Shown: piece by piece, positions 1 to 5,906 of the stretch
Numbering within the stretch: the first letter of the stretch is position 1
Layout: each line of letters opens with the position of its first letter
Assembly: GCA_022701925.1 (NCBI GenBank)
Contig: JAKONM010000286.1
Span: forward strand, 1 to 7,648
DNA length: 7,648 nt
Source: Microbacteriaceae bacterium
GTDB taxonomy: Bacteria; Actinomycetota; Actinomycetes; Actinomycetales; Microbacteriaceae
Reading direction: 5' to 3'
Notes under the pieces: model-generated
Databases searched by the model: none
Told to the model about the DNA's origin: nothing
Seen by the model: the letters and a program-made list of their open reading frames with translations, nothing else
Program-made: the position numbers and the translations under genes

Positions 1-710
1 ACGATCAGGTTGGTCGTGACGAAACGCTTGTCCGGCCACAGGTCGCGCTCGTCGACCAGCACCTCGCCGCCCGCGTTCACCAGCTGGGTCGCGAAGGGCT
101 CCGGCACCCAGGCGCCGTCGATCTCGCCCTGCTTGAAGGCGTTCACCGTGTCGCCGTTCGACTGCGGCAGGATCGACACGTCGCCGCCGCCGGTCGCGGT
201 CGTGGTGAGGCCCTGCTGCTTCAGCCAGTAGCGCAGCGCGATGTCCTGGGTGTTCGCCAGCTGCGGCGTCGACAGCTTCTTGCCCTTCAGCTGGGCCGCC
301 GTCGTGATCCCGGGCTTCACGACCAGCGCCGCGCCGTTCGCCGCGGTGCCGGCGATCACCGTGATCGCCTTGCTCTGCACGTAGGCGTTCGTGGTCGGCC
401 CCGGGCCGATGAAGGTCGCGTCGACCGCGCCCGACAGCAGGGCCTCGGTCGCGGCGGGACCGGCGTTGAAGACGGAGGTGGTCAGCTTCGTGCCACCGAG
501 CGCCTTCTCGAACGTGCCGTCCTGCACCCCGACGATCGCCGGGGCGTGCGTGATGTTGGCGAAGTAGCCCAGCTTCAGCTCGGGGGCGGTCGCTCCCGAG
601 CCCTCGGCGCCGGACGAGGAGGTCGTCGCGGCTCCCCCGCCGCTGCACGCGGCCAGTCCGAGGGCGGTGGCTGCTGCGACGGCCAGGGCGACGAACCGGT
701 TTCTGATCAC
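1..710 (-). CDS. ABC transporter substrate-binding lipoprotein, SsuA/NrtA/TauA type (3' end cut by window edge)
   Basis: Periplasm-side, membrane-anchored solute receptor of an ABC importer. The first 236 residues are present and the C-terminus lies outside the window. Residues 1-22 are a lipoprotein signal: basic RNR at 3-5, a hydrophobic Ala/Leu stretch, then lipobox LAAC with the lipidated Cys at 22. A Ser/Gly/Thr-rich linker runs to about 43. The mature fold opens with LKLGYFANITHAPA (45-58), followed by FNAGPAATEALLSGAVDATF (81-100), LKGKKLSTPQLANTQD (141-156) and WVPEPFA (201-207). These blocks are characteristic of the NMT1/SsuA-like family that binds sulfonates, taurine or nitrate; resemblance to aliphatic-sulfonate receptors is closest, but the ligand is inference. 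The GTG start at 708-710 is the only one that puts a signal peptide in frame. Its ribosome site is weak. Permease and ATPase genes would be expected just past the left edge. It is 123 bases downstream of acs and may have its own promoter. Confidence 0.9.
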   Translation of the reverse strand, partial: MIRNRFVALAVAAATALGLAACSGGGAATTSSSGAEGSGATAPELKLGYFANITHAPAIVGVQDGTFEKALGGTKLTTSVFNAGPAATEALLSGAVDATFIGPGPTTNAYVQSKAITVIAGTAANGAALVVKPGITTAAQLKGKKLSTPQLANTQDIALRYWLKQQGLTTTATGGGDVSILPQSNGDTVNAFKQGEIDGAWVPEPFATQLVNAGGEVLVDERDLWPDKRFVTTNLI

Positions 711-733
711 CCATCGAACGTATGGGGATTGAT

Positions 734-755
734 CACGACACGCCGAGCACGACAC
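734..755. repeat. 8-bp direct repeat CACGACAC, 14-base period, upstream of the lipoprotein gene
   Basis: CACGACAC occurs at 734-741 and again at 748-755, separated by six bases, 24 to 45 bases upstream of the GTG start of the substrate-binding protein. A second short repeat, TGATCAC, lies at 704-710 (over the start codon) and 730-736. Tandem half-sites just ahead of a transporter gene could bind a regulator, but this is inference from position only. The rest of 711-833 shows no convincing -35/-10 pair and no T-tailed terminator for acs. A near-palindrome ACTCCCGTTCGGGGGT lies at 754-769. Confidence 0.35.
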
Positions 756-833
756 TCCCGTTCGGGGGTCATGCATCGTCACATCACCGGGTTCCGCCGC
801 ATCGCGCGCAGCGCCCCCGGGCATGTCCGCCGT

Positions 834-2804
834 TCAGCCCTCCTGCGGGGCGGTCGCCATGCCGTTCCGGATGACGTCCATCACGGACGTGTCGGCCAGC
901 GTCGTCACGTCGCCGACGGCCCGGTTCTCCGCGACGTCCCGCAGCAGGCGCCGCATGATCTTGCCGCTGCGGGTCTTGGGCAGCTCGGCCACGACCAGGA
1001 TCTGACGGGGCCGGGCGATCTTGCCGATCTGCTTCGCCACGAAGTCGCGCAGCTCGGCGGCGACCTCGGGACCGCCGTCACCGGCGTCGCCGCGCAGGAT
1101 CACGAAGGCGACCACGGCCTGACCGGTGGTCTCGTCGCTCGCGCCGACGACGGCCGCCTCCGCGACCTTCGGGTTCGCGACCAGCGCGGACTCGATCTCC
1201 GTGGTCGACAGGCGGTGCCCCGCCACGTTCATCACGTCGTCGACCCGGCCGAGCAGCCACAGGTCGCCGTCGGCGTCCTTCTTCGCCCCGTCGCCGGCGA
1301 AGTACTTGCCGGGGAACCGCGACCAGTAGGTCTCCCGGTAGCGCTCGTCGTCGCCCCAGATCGTGCGCAGCATGCTCGGCCACGGCTCGGTGAGCACCAG
1401 GTAGCCGCCCGACCCGTTCGGCACCGACCGCCCCGCGTCGTCGACGACGTCGGCGGCGACCCCGGGCAGCGCCCGCATCGCGGCCCCGGGCTTCGCCGCG
1501 GTCACGCCGGGCAGCGGGCTGATCATCAGCGACCCGGTCTCGGTCTGCCACCAGGTGTCGACCACCGGGGTGCGGCCGCCGCCGATGTGGTCGCGGTACC
1601 AGACGTACGCCTCCGGGTTGATCGGCTCCCCCACGCTGCCCAGCAGCCGCAGGCTCGACAGGTCGTACCCGGCGGGCACCTCGGCGCCCCACTTCATGAA
1701 GGTGCGGATCGCCGTCGGCGCGCAGTACAGGATCGTCACCCCGTAGCGCTGCACGATCTCCCACCACCGGCCGCGGTGCGGGGCGTCGGGGGCGCCCTCG
1801 TAGATGACGGAGGTCGTGGCGTTCGCCAGCGGCCCGTAGACGACGTAGCTGTGGCCGGTGACCCACCCGATGTCGGCCGCCGTCCAGTACACGTCGGTCT
1901 CGGGCTTCAGGTCGAACACCTCCCACTGCGTCCACGAGGCGCCGAGCAGGTAGCCGGCGGAGGTGTGCAGGATCCCCTTCGGCTTCCCGGTGGTGCCCGA
2001 GGTGTACATGACGTACAGCGGGTGCTCCGCGTCGAACGCCTGCGCCTCGTGGGTGCGCTCCGCCACGTCGACCGTGTCGTGCCACCACACGTCGCGGCCC
2101 GGGGTCATCGTCACCTCGGAGCCCGTCCGCTTCACCACGACCGTGCTGCGCACGTCGGGGCACTGCTGCAGCGCCTCGTCGACGACCGGCTTCAGCGGCA
2201 CCTCCGCGCCCTTGCGCCAGCCGCCGTCGGCCGTCAGCACCACCCGCGCGTCGCAGTCGAGCACCCGGGTCGCCAGCGCGTCGGCGGAGAAGCCGCCGAA
2301 CACCACCGTGTGCGGCGCCCCGATGCGCGCGCACGCCAGCATCGCGATCACCGTCTCCGGGATCATCGGCATGTAGATCGCGACGCGGTCGCCCGACTGC
2401 ACGCCGAGCCCCTCCAGCACGTTCGCCGCCTGGCAGACCCGCTCGGTCAGCTCGCGGTAGGTGATCGTGCTGCGCTCCCCCTCCGGCTCGCCCTCGAAGT
2501 GGTACGCGACCCGGTCCCCGAGGCCCGCCTCGACGTGCCGGTCCAGGCAGTTCACCGCGACGTTCAGCTTCCCGCCCGTGAACCACTTCGCGAACGGCGC
2601 GTCCGACCAGTCCAGCACTTGGCGGAACGGCTCCGCCCACGTCAGCCGCTTCGCCCGCTCGCCCCAGAAGGCCACCCGGTCGGCGTCCGCCTCCGCGTAG
2701 ACGGACGCGTCGACGTTGGCCTGCGCCGCGAACTCGTCGGTGGGCGGGAAGGAGCGCTCCTCCGCGGCCAGATTGACGATGGTCGGCGCGGAGTCGGTCG
2801 TCAT
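834..2804 (-). CDS. acs: Acetyl-CoA synthetase (AMP-forming acetate-CoA ligase)
   Basis: Cytosolic enzyme that activates acetate with ATP to acetyl-AMP and transfers the acetyl group to CoA. It is 656 residues, essentially the length of the E. coli and Salmonella enzymes (652). An N-terminal ACAS domain (about 25-85) precedes the adenylation domain. Visible motifs: FGGFSADALATRVLDCDA (169-186), the ATP-binding P-loop YTSGTTGKPKG (267-277), WWQTETG (418-424, whose Trp shapes a small acetyl pocket), YFAGDGAKKDADG (501-513), the hinge region GRVDDVMNVAGHR (519-531), and the C-terminal KTRSGKIMRR (610-619) with the catalytic Lys at 615. That Lys is the one acetylated by Pat-type enzymes and deacetylated by sirtuins in other bacteria. 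A short Gly/Asp-rich insert lies at about 572-579. The ATG at 2802-2804 is preceded by AGGAAG (2815-2820). No motif is missing, so it should be active. Confidence 0.97.
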   Translation of the reverse strand: MTTDSAPTIVNLAAEERSFPPTDEFAAQANVDASVYAEADADRVAFWGERAKRLTWAEPFRQVLDWSDAPFAKWFTGGKLNVAVNCLDRHVEAGLGDRVAYHFEGEPEGERSTITYRELTERVCQAANVLEGLGVQSGDRVAIYMPMIPETVIAMLACARIGAPHTVVFGGFSADALATRVLDCDARVVLTADGGWRKGAEVPLKPVVDEALQQCPDVRSTVVVKRTGSEVTMTPGRDVWWHDTVDVAERTHEAQAFDAEHPLYVMYTSGTTGKPKGILHTSAGYLLGASWTQWEVFDLKPETDVYWTAADIGWVTGHSYVVYGPLANATTSVIYEGAPDAPHRGRWWEIVQRYGVTILYCAPTAIRTFMKWGAEVPAGYDLSSLRLLGSVGEPINPEAYVWYRDHIGGGRTPVVDTWWQTETGSLMISPLPGVTAAKPGAAMRALPGVAADVVDDAGRSVPNGSGGYLVLTEPWPSMLRTIWGDDERYRETYWSRFPGKYFAGDGAKKDADGDLWLLGRVDDVMNVAGHRLSTTEIESALVANPKVAEAAVVGASDETTGQAVVAFVILRGDAGDGGPEVAAELRDFVAKQIGKIARPRQILVVAELPKTRSGKIMRRLLRDVAENRAVGDVTTLADTSVMDVIRNGMATAPQEG

Positions 2805-2820
2805 GCGCAGGCTTCTTCCT

Positions 2821-2850
2821 CGGGCGCGACGTCGCGCCCGTCGACGTCGA
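2821..2850. promoter_or_regulatory. Two adjacent perfect palindromes in the acs leader
   Basis: Bases 2821-2840 form a perfect 20-bp palindrome (arms CGGGCGCGAC and GTCGCGCCCG). Bases 2841-2850 form a perfect 10-bp palindrome, TCGACGTCGA. Both are centred on GACGTC, and the centres are 15 bases apart. The larger one directly abuts the acs ribosome-binding site (2815-2820, minus strand). As RNA it could fold into an 8-bp stem with an ACGT loop immediately 5' of the Shine-Dalgarno sequence. As DNA the pair could be a tandem operator. Which of these applies cannot be decided from sequence. Confidence 0.5.
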
Positions 2851-2855
2851 TGCTA
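2850..2855 (-). promoter_or_regulatory. Candidate -10 element (TAGCAT) for acs
   Basis: On the minus strand TAGCAT fits the actinobacterial TAnnnT -10 consensus. It lies 45 bases upstream of the acs ATG, just before the paired palindromes, so a transcript would begin at or near the large hairpin. No recognisable -35 hexamer lies about 17 bases upstream, where the sequence is pure GC. The remainder of 2856-2914 is GC-rich with GGCCGGCC-type self-complementarity and no other identifiable signal. Confidence 0.3.
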
Positions 2856-2914
2856 CGACCGCCCCGCCGGGCGCGGCCCGGCCAGCGGCCGGCCGCTCCC
2901 GCCCGGCGGACGGA

Positions 2915-3589
2915 TCAGCTCGAGGACCCCGCGGTCGTCGTCACGATCACCGGCGTCATCACGGCCATCATCATCGCCTGCACCGCCTCGGACACGGCCT
3001 TCGAGGCCCAGTCGCCCTGCGCGATCGCCTTCGCGCGGCGCTTCGCCTCCCGCGCCTCCGCGCCGCGCAGGTCGAGCGTCTGCGGCACGCGGTCCAGCGA
3101 GCCCAGGATGCCGGCGAGCACCGCGGTGCGCTCATCGGGCTCTGCGCCGACGACGAGCACCTGCCGCAGGCGCTCCTTCACCGCCGCCTCCCGCTGCACG
3201 TCCGCAGCCGGCCAGGTGGTGCGGGGGAAGAGCCCCAGCACGCGGTCCTCCTCGCGGCGCAGCACCCCGGCGCCGACCAGCCGCTGCGCCAGGTCGTCCC
3301 GCAGGCCCTTCTGGGCGCGCGCGACCACGCTCGACACCGCGCGCGGCTTCTCGGCGACGACCGCGAGCACGCGGGCCAGCGTCGGGTCCGGCTCCGTGCG
3401 CCCGGAGGCGCGGAGCTTCGCGCTGGACAGGAAGGATCCGGGCTCCAGCCCGATCGCGCCGTGCATCGCCAGCTCGGCGAGCGCCGCGGCCGCCAGCGGC
3501 GTGCCGACGTCGACCCACGTCGCCGCCGCCGTGCCCTTCTCGTCGTCCAGCAGGAGCAGCAGCAGGTCCTCGGCGATCAGCGGTTCCAT
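2915..3589 (-). CDS. GPP34-family protein (Golgi phosphoprotein 3-like), copy A
   Basis: Bacterial member of the GPP34 family, whose eukaryotic relatives GOLPH3/Vps74 bind phosphatidylinositol-4-phosphate on Golgi membranes. The bacterial role is not known. The 224-residue protein opens with LIAEDLLLLLLDDEKG (4-19), then an all-helical body including LRDDLAQRLVGAGVLRREE (96-114), the family signature LGLFPRTTWP (118-127), a DERTAVLAGILGSLDRV stretch (152-168) and a charged helix leading to QGDWASKAVSEAV (191-203). It ends in a hydrophobic, Met-rich tail (VQAMMMAVMTPVIV). It has no signal peptide and no Cys. I chose the ATG at 3587-3589 because family members begin a few residues before the LIAEDLLLLLLDD block. 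A GTG at 3641-3643 would add 18 unrelated residues and run into an intergenic dyad. Neither start has a good ribosome site. It is about 110 bases upstream of acs on the same strand. Confidence 0.87.
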   Translation of the reverse strand: MEPLIAEDLLLLLLDDEKGTAAATWVDVGTPLAAAALAELAMHGAIGLEPGSFLSSAKLRASGRTEPDPTLARVLAVVAEKPRAVSSVVARAQKGLRDDLAQRLVGAGVLRREEDRVLGLFPRTTWPAADVQREAAVKERLRQVLVVGAEPDERTAVLAGILGSLDRVPQTLDLRGAEAREAKRRAKAIAQGDWASKAVSEAVQAMMMAVMTPVIVTTTAGSSS

Positions 3590-3638
3590 GTCGTCCACGC
3601 TGCTCGCGTCGGCGCCGAAACGGAAGGCGCAGATGCGG

Positions 3639-3662
3639 AACACGCGGCTGACGCGGCGTGTT
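3639..3662. promoter_or_regulatory. Inverted repeat AACACGC-N10-GCGTGTT between divergent genes
   Basis: A 7-bp perfect dyad (3639-3645 and 3656-3662) sits between the GPP34-A start (3589, leftward) and the start of the small unknown gene (3688, rightward). CGCGG is also repeated in direct orientation inside it (3643-3647 and 3652-3656). The spacing and position suit a dimeric regulator acting on both genes, but this is inference. I could not identify convincing -10 elements for either gene in 3590-3687. Confidence 0.35.
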
Positions 3663-3676
3663 GCACCTGATGAGCG

Positions 3677-3697
3677 AAGGAGGAGCCGTGCGAGGAG
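3677..3697 (+). promoter_or_regulatory. Two Shine-Dalgarno sequences serving alternative in-frame GTG starts
   Basis: AAGGAGG at 3677-3683 is four bases before a GTG at 3688. GAGGAG at 3692-3697 is five bases before a second in-frame GTG at 3703. Either can start the small unknown gene. The codons between them (CGA, GGA, GAT, CGT) have A or T in the third position, whereas almost every later codon ends in G or C. Confidence 0.55.
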
Positions 3698-3945
3698 ATC
3701 GTGTGGAGGTCGTGGTGGACCTGGGCGAGGGCACCAGGACCTATGAGATCGAGGCGACCAGGGCGGGCCGCAGCGTCGACGTGCGCACCGGCCGCGGGCT
3801 GGTCGAGGTCGTCGAGGTGACGCGCGGCGGCACGCCGGTGCGCACGGCGCGCTTCATGCAGGCGCGGGTCGTGGCGGTGGTGGAGCACCCGGCGTCCGAC
3901 GCGGCGCGGGCCGAGGAGATCGTGACGCTGCAGCGCGCCGCCTGA
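3688..3945 (+). CDS. Small hypothetical protein, probably beta-rich, between the two GPP34 genes
   Basis: I do not recognise this gene. It is the only plus-strand gene in the window. Third codon positions are almost all G or C from codon 6 onward, so it is very likely coding. From the GTG at 3688 it encodes 85 residues: alternating hydrophobic/polar stretches such as RVEVVVDLGEGTRTYEIEAT and GLVEVVEVTRGGTPVRTARF suggest several beta strands, followed by a short helical tail (DAARAEEIVTLQRAA). It has no signal peptide, membrane segment or Cys. An in-frame GTG at 3703 with its own ribosome site would give 80 residues, and an ATG at 3670 without a ribosome site would give 91. It is divergent from GPP34-A and converges on GPP34-B, with only 7 bases between stop codons. 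A role tied to the GPP34 proteins is possible but rests on position alone. Confidence 0.72.
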   Translation: MRGDRVEVVVDLGEGTRTYEIEATRAGRSVDVRTGRGLVEVVEVTRGGTPVRTARFMQARVVAVVEHPASDAARAEEIVTLQRAA

Positions 3946-3957
3946 CGTCCGGTCAGG
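3941..3957. terminator. Short hairpin spanning both convergent stop codons
   Basis: CCTGAC (3941-3946) and GTCAGG (3952-3957) form a 6-bp stem with a 5-base loop that contains the stop codons of the small gene (3943-3945) and of GPP34-B (3953-3955). It could attenuate transcription from both sides, but it has no T-tract and the stem is short, so it may be only a by-product of two TGA codons facing each other. Confidence 0.3.
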
Positions 3958-4672
3958 GCGTGAGCAGCGACCCGGGCGTCGCGCCGCCGAAGGGGCCGCC
4001 GCCGAGCGTCGTGGCCGCGGCGGTCTGCGCGACGGCGTCGCGCACCGTCCGTGCGGCCCAGTCGTCCTCGGCCAGCGCCGCAGCGCGCTCCCGCGCCGCC
4101 CGGGCCTCGGCGCCGTGCAGGTCGAGCGCACGCGGCACCCGGTCCAGCGCCTGCAGCAGCGCGGCCAGCGCCGCCGTGCGGCCGTCCGGCTGGCCGCCGT
4201 GCACCAGCGCGTCCCGCAGCGCGTCGCGGACGGCGGCCTCCTCGGTCGTCCTGAGGGCGGGCCAGCGGGTGCGCGGGATCAGACCGAGCACCCGGGTCTC
4301 GTGGCGCTCCAGCACGCCGGCCTCGACCAGCCGGTCGGCCAGCCGCTCCAGCAGCCCGTCGCCCAGCACGAGCGACAGCTCGTCGGCCGTCCGCGGCCGC
4401 CGGCGCACCGTCGCGAGCGCCTCCCGCAGCAGCGGGTCGTGCACCTCCGCGCCGTCGTGGGCGACCACGGTCGGGGAGGGCCACTCGGTCGGCGCCAGCA
4501 GCGGTGCCCCGTCCCGCACCGGTGGCCGGCCCGGGCCCGCAGCACCGGCCAGGCCCAGCTCGGCGAGCAGGGCGGCCCCCAGCGGGACCTGCATGTCGGT
4601 CCAGAGGGACGGCAGGGCGCCGGAGTCGTCGTCCAGCAGCAGGAGCAGCAGATCCTCGGCGATCAGCGTCAT
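3953..4672 (-). CDS. GPP34-family protein (Golgi phosphoprotein 3-like), copy B
   Basis: Second GPP34-family protein, 239 residues, paralogous to copy A. Shared landmarks in the same order: LIAEDLLLLLLDDD (3-16), LERLADRLVEAGVLERHETR (108-127), LGLIPRTRWP (129-138), PDGRTAALAALLQALDRV (162-179), LDLHGAEARAARERAAALAEDDWAARTVRDAV (183-214). It differs in a longer Pro/Gly-rich loop at about 45-75 and a Gly/Pro-rich tail (GGGPFGGATPG) in place of the hydrophobic Met-rich tail of copy A. Function in bacteria is unknown; lipid-headgroup binding is inferred only from eukaryotic relatives. The ATG at 4670-4672 is chosen because it immediately precedes the conserved N-terminal block. Any upstream extension would read through a terminator and the tRNA-Gln gene. 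No clear Shine-Dalgarno sequence precedes it. Confidence 0.87.
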   Translation of the reverse strand: MTLIAEDLLLLLLDDDSGALPSLWTDMQVPLGAALLAELGLAGAAGPGRPPVRDGAPLLAPTEWPSPTVVAHDGAEVHDPLLREALATVRRRPRTADELSLVLGDGLLERLADRLVEAGVLERHETRVLGLIPRTRWPALRTTEEAAVRDALRDALVHGGQPDGRTAALAALLQALDRVPRALDLHGAEARAARERAAALAEDDWAARTVRDAVAQTAAATTLGGGPFGGATPGSLLTP

Positions 4673-4707
4673 GGCGCCAGCGTGGCACAGGCCCGGAGGA
4701 ACGACGA

Positions 4708-4736
4708 AGCCCCTGCACCCGCGAGGGTCAGGGGCT
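4708..4736 (-). terminator. Terminator hairpin behind tRNA-Gln
   Basis: The arms AGCCCCTG (4708-4715) and CAGGGGCT (4729-4736) pair perfectly. An inner ACCC/GGGT stem continues past a single bulged base to a 4-base loop, giving about 12 bp in total. It begins 13 bases after the 3' end of the tRNA on the minus strand and is followed by TCGTCGTTCC, only weakly T-rich. It ends before the GPP34-B start, separating the tRNA transcript from that gene. Confidence 0.7.
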
Positions 4737-4749
4737 GTTCGCTGCGGAG

Positions 4750-4821
4750 CTGGGGTACCTGGACTCGAACCAAGAACAACTGAACCAGAATCAGCCGTGT
4801 TGCCAATTACACCATACCCCA
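4750..4821 (-). tRNA. tRNA-Gln (anticodon CTG)
   Basis: A complete 72-base cloverleaf. The acceptor stem TGGGGTA/TACCCCA has 7 bp, and the U1-A72 pair is typical of tRNA-Gln. The D arm is GTGT-AATTGGCA-ACAC, the anticodon arm GCTGA-TTCTGGT-TCAGT with CTG at positions 34-36, the variable loop TGTT, and the T arm CTTGG-TTCGAGT-CCAGG. The discriminator base is G, as expected for glutamine identity. CCA is not encoded. It decodes CAG, the dominant Gln codon in this genome's genes. It lies downstream of gltX on the same strand, separated by the cytochrome gene. In bacteria without GlnRS, GluRS charges this tRNA with Glu before amidation. Confidence 0.96.
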
Positions 4822-4876
4822 CCGGATCGATGGGACATCGATCACGCGGATCCGTGGTGTGCGGAACCGAGGGTCG

Positions 4877-4882
4877 AGTGTA
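4877..4882 (-). promoter_or_regulatory. Candidate -10 element (TACACT) for tRNA-Gln
   Basis: TACACT on the minus strand fits TAnnnT and lies about 55 bases upstream of the mature tRNA 5' end, giving a 5' leader of roughly 50 bases for RNase P to remove. No clear -35 is visible. A perfect 12-bp palindrome GGACGCGCGTCC (4885-4896) lies directly upstream, between this element and the end of the cytochrome gene. The leader holds two copies of ATCGAT and the palindrome CGGATCCG. Confidence 0.35.
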
Positions 4883-4922
4883 GCGGACGCGCGTCCCGCC
4901 CGCCGACCGCGACGGCCGCGGG

Positions 4923-5906
4923 TCAGCCCGCCGGCGGCGTGCGCGGGCCCGGCGGCCTTCGGGGCGGCCGGTGCAGCACCGTGCCGGTCAGCGCCGCGGC
5001 CCGCCGCACGACCCCGGGCCGCAGCGCCAGCGCGACGCCGGCGATCAGCAGCAGGCTGACGGCGAAGACGATCGCCCCCGCCGGGCTCTGGTCGTCGCGG
5101 ACCGCGTACATGTGGTTCAGGTTGCGCACGGCGCCGGTGGCGAGCACCAGCAGGACGTGCACGGCGGTGAAGGCGACGAGCACCCACATCGTCCACCAGT
5201 GCACCCGCTTGGCGGTGCGCACGGAGAAGCGGGCGTCCAGCGGTCGCAGCCGGGCCGCGAGGCCCGGGGAGGCCCGCAGGCCGGTCAGCAGGGCGAGCGG
5301 ACCCACGACGAAGACGACGCCCGCGTAGCTCAGCTGCTGCAGCGCGTTGTAGTGGATCCAGCCGTTCTCCGACGGCCACTGCAGCGCCGCGTACTGCAGC
5401 CCGGCGCTGACCGCGGCGGGCACGACCTCCCACGACGTGGGCAGCAGGCGCTGCCAGTGCCCCGTCGCGACGGTCAGCACCAGGAACACTGCCCCGTTCA
5501 GCGCCCACAGCGTGTCCGCGACGAAGTGCGACCACAGGTCGATGGAGATGCGCACCGGGCTGCCGGGCGTGCGGAGGCGGCCGTCGTTCTTCCGGGTCCA
5601 GAACGTGCTGGGCCGCTCGGCGCGGTGCAGCCGCCAGCCCGACCGCACGGCGAAGAACAGGAAGGCCGCGTTCAGGCCGTGCCCCCACGCCGTCCAGGCC
5701 GAGAAGCCGACCGGGGTGCCGGCGGGCTGCGGCGCGACGCCCGAGTGGGCGCGCAGGAAGTCCTGGCCCGCCGGTGAGTCGAGGATCGCCCGGGCGACCA
5801 GCACCACGACGACGGCCAGCGCCAGGCCGCCGACCGCGAGCCAGGGCCAGCGGCGACGCAGCCCTCCCCCGCCCGCTCCGACCCGCTGCGCGGCGCCCGC
5901 GCTCAC
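4923..5906 (-). CDS. Membrane cytochrome b, b561 / Ni-Fe hydrogenase cytochrome b-like
   Basis: Predicted integral membrane b-type cytochrome, 327 residues, that would carry electrons between a redox partner and the quinone pool. Hydrophobic segments lie at about 21-42, 70-88, 127-147, 161-176, 188-210, 235-257 and 276-297. Candidate haem ligands are H76 (WGHGLNAAFLFF), H127 (DLWSHFVADTLW), H185 and the pair H236/H250 in VHWWTMWVLVAFTAVH. Two His spaced 14 apart in one helix is the usual di-haem pattern of hydrogenase/formate dehydrogenase cytochrome b subunits. The C-terminus is a Pro/Arg-rich tail. The GTG start overlaps the gltX stop as GTGA, implying translational coupling. No dehydrogenase, hydrogenase or molybdoprotein partner gene is in the window, so the substrate system is unknown. 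An alternative is a stand-alone b561-type membrane protein. Confidence 0.75.
   Translation of the reverse strand: MSAGAAQRVGAGGGGLRRRWPWLAVGGLALAVVVVLVARAILDSPAGQDFLRAHSGVAPQPAGTPVGFSAWTAWGHGLNAAFLFFAVRSGWRLHRAERPSTFWTRKNDGRLRTPGSPVRISIDLWSHFVADTLWALNGAVFLVLTVATGHWQRLLPTSWEVVPAAVSAGLQYAALQWPSENGWIHYNALQQLSYAGVVFVVGPLALLTGLRASPGLAARLRPLDARFSVRTAKRVHWWTMWVLVAFTAVHVLLVLATGAVRNLNHMYAVRDDQSPAGAIVFAVSLLLIAGVALALRPGVVRRAAALTGTVLHRPPRRPPGPRTPPAG

Noticed and set aside
712..714. ATG just upstream of the GTG start of the lipoprotein gene.
   Set aside because: It is out of frame with the signal peptide and lipobox.
3590..3643. GTG start that would extend GPP34-A by 18 residues.
   Set aside because: No ribosome site, extra residues do not match the family N-terminus, and the codon lies inside the intergenic dyad. 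It is not fully excluded.
546..3746. A very long open plus-strand frame (over 1000 codons) antisense to acs and GPP34-A.
   Set aside because: It is Arg/His/Val-rich low-complexity translation with no recognisable domain, lying exactly opposite well-supported genes. Long antisense frames without stops are expected in such GC-rich DNA.
4673..4822. N-terminal extension of GPP34-B by 50 residues from an upstream ATG.
   Set aside because: The extension is the translated tRNA-Gln gene and its terminator, and the conserved GPP34 N-terminus starts at the ATG at 4672.
4885..4922. Possible intrinsic terminator for the gltX-cytochrome unit.
   Set aside because: Only GC-rich self-complementarity (including GGACGCGCGTCC) and no T-tract, too weak to call in this base composition.
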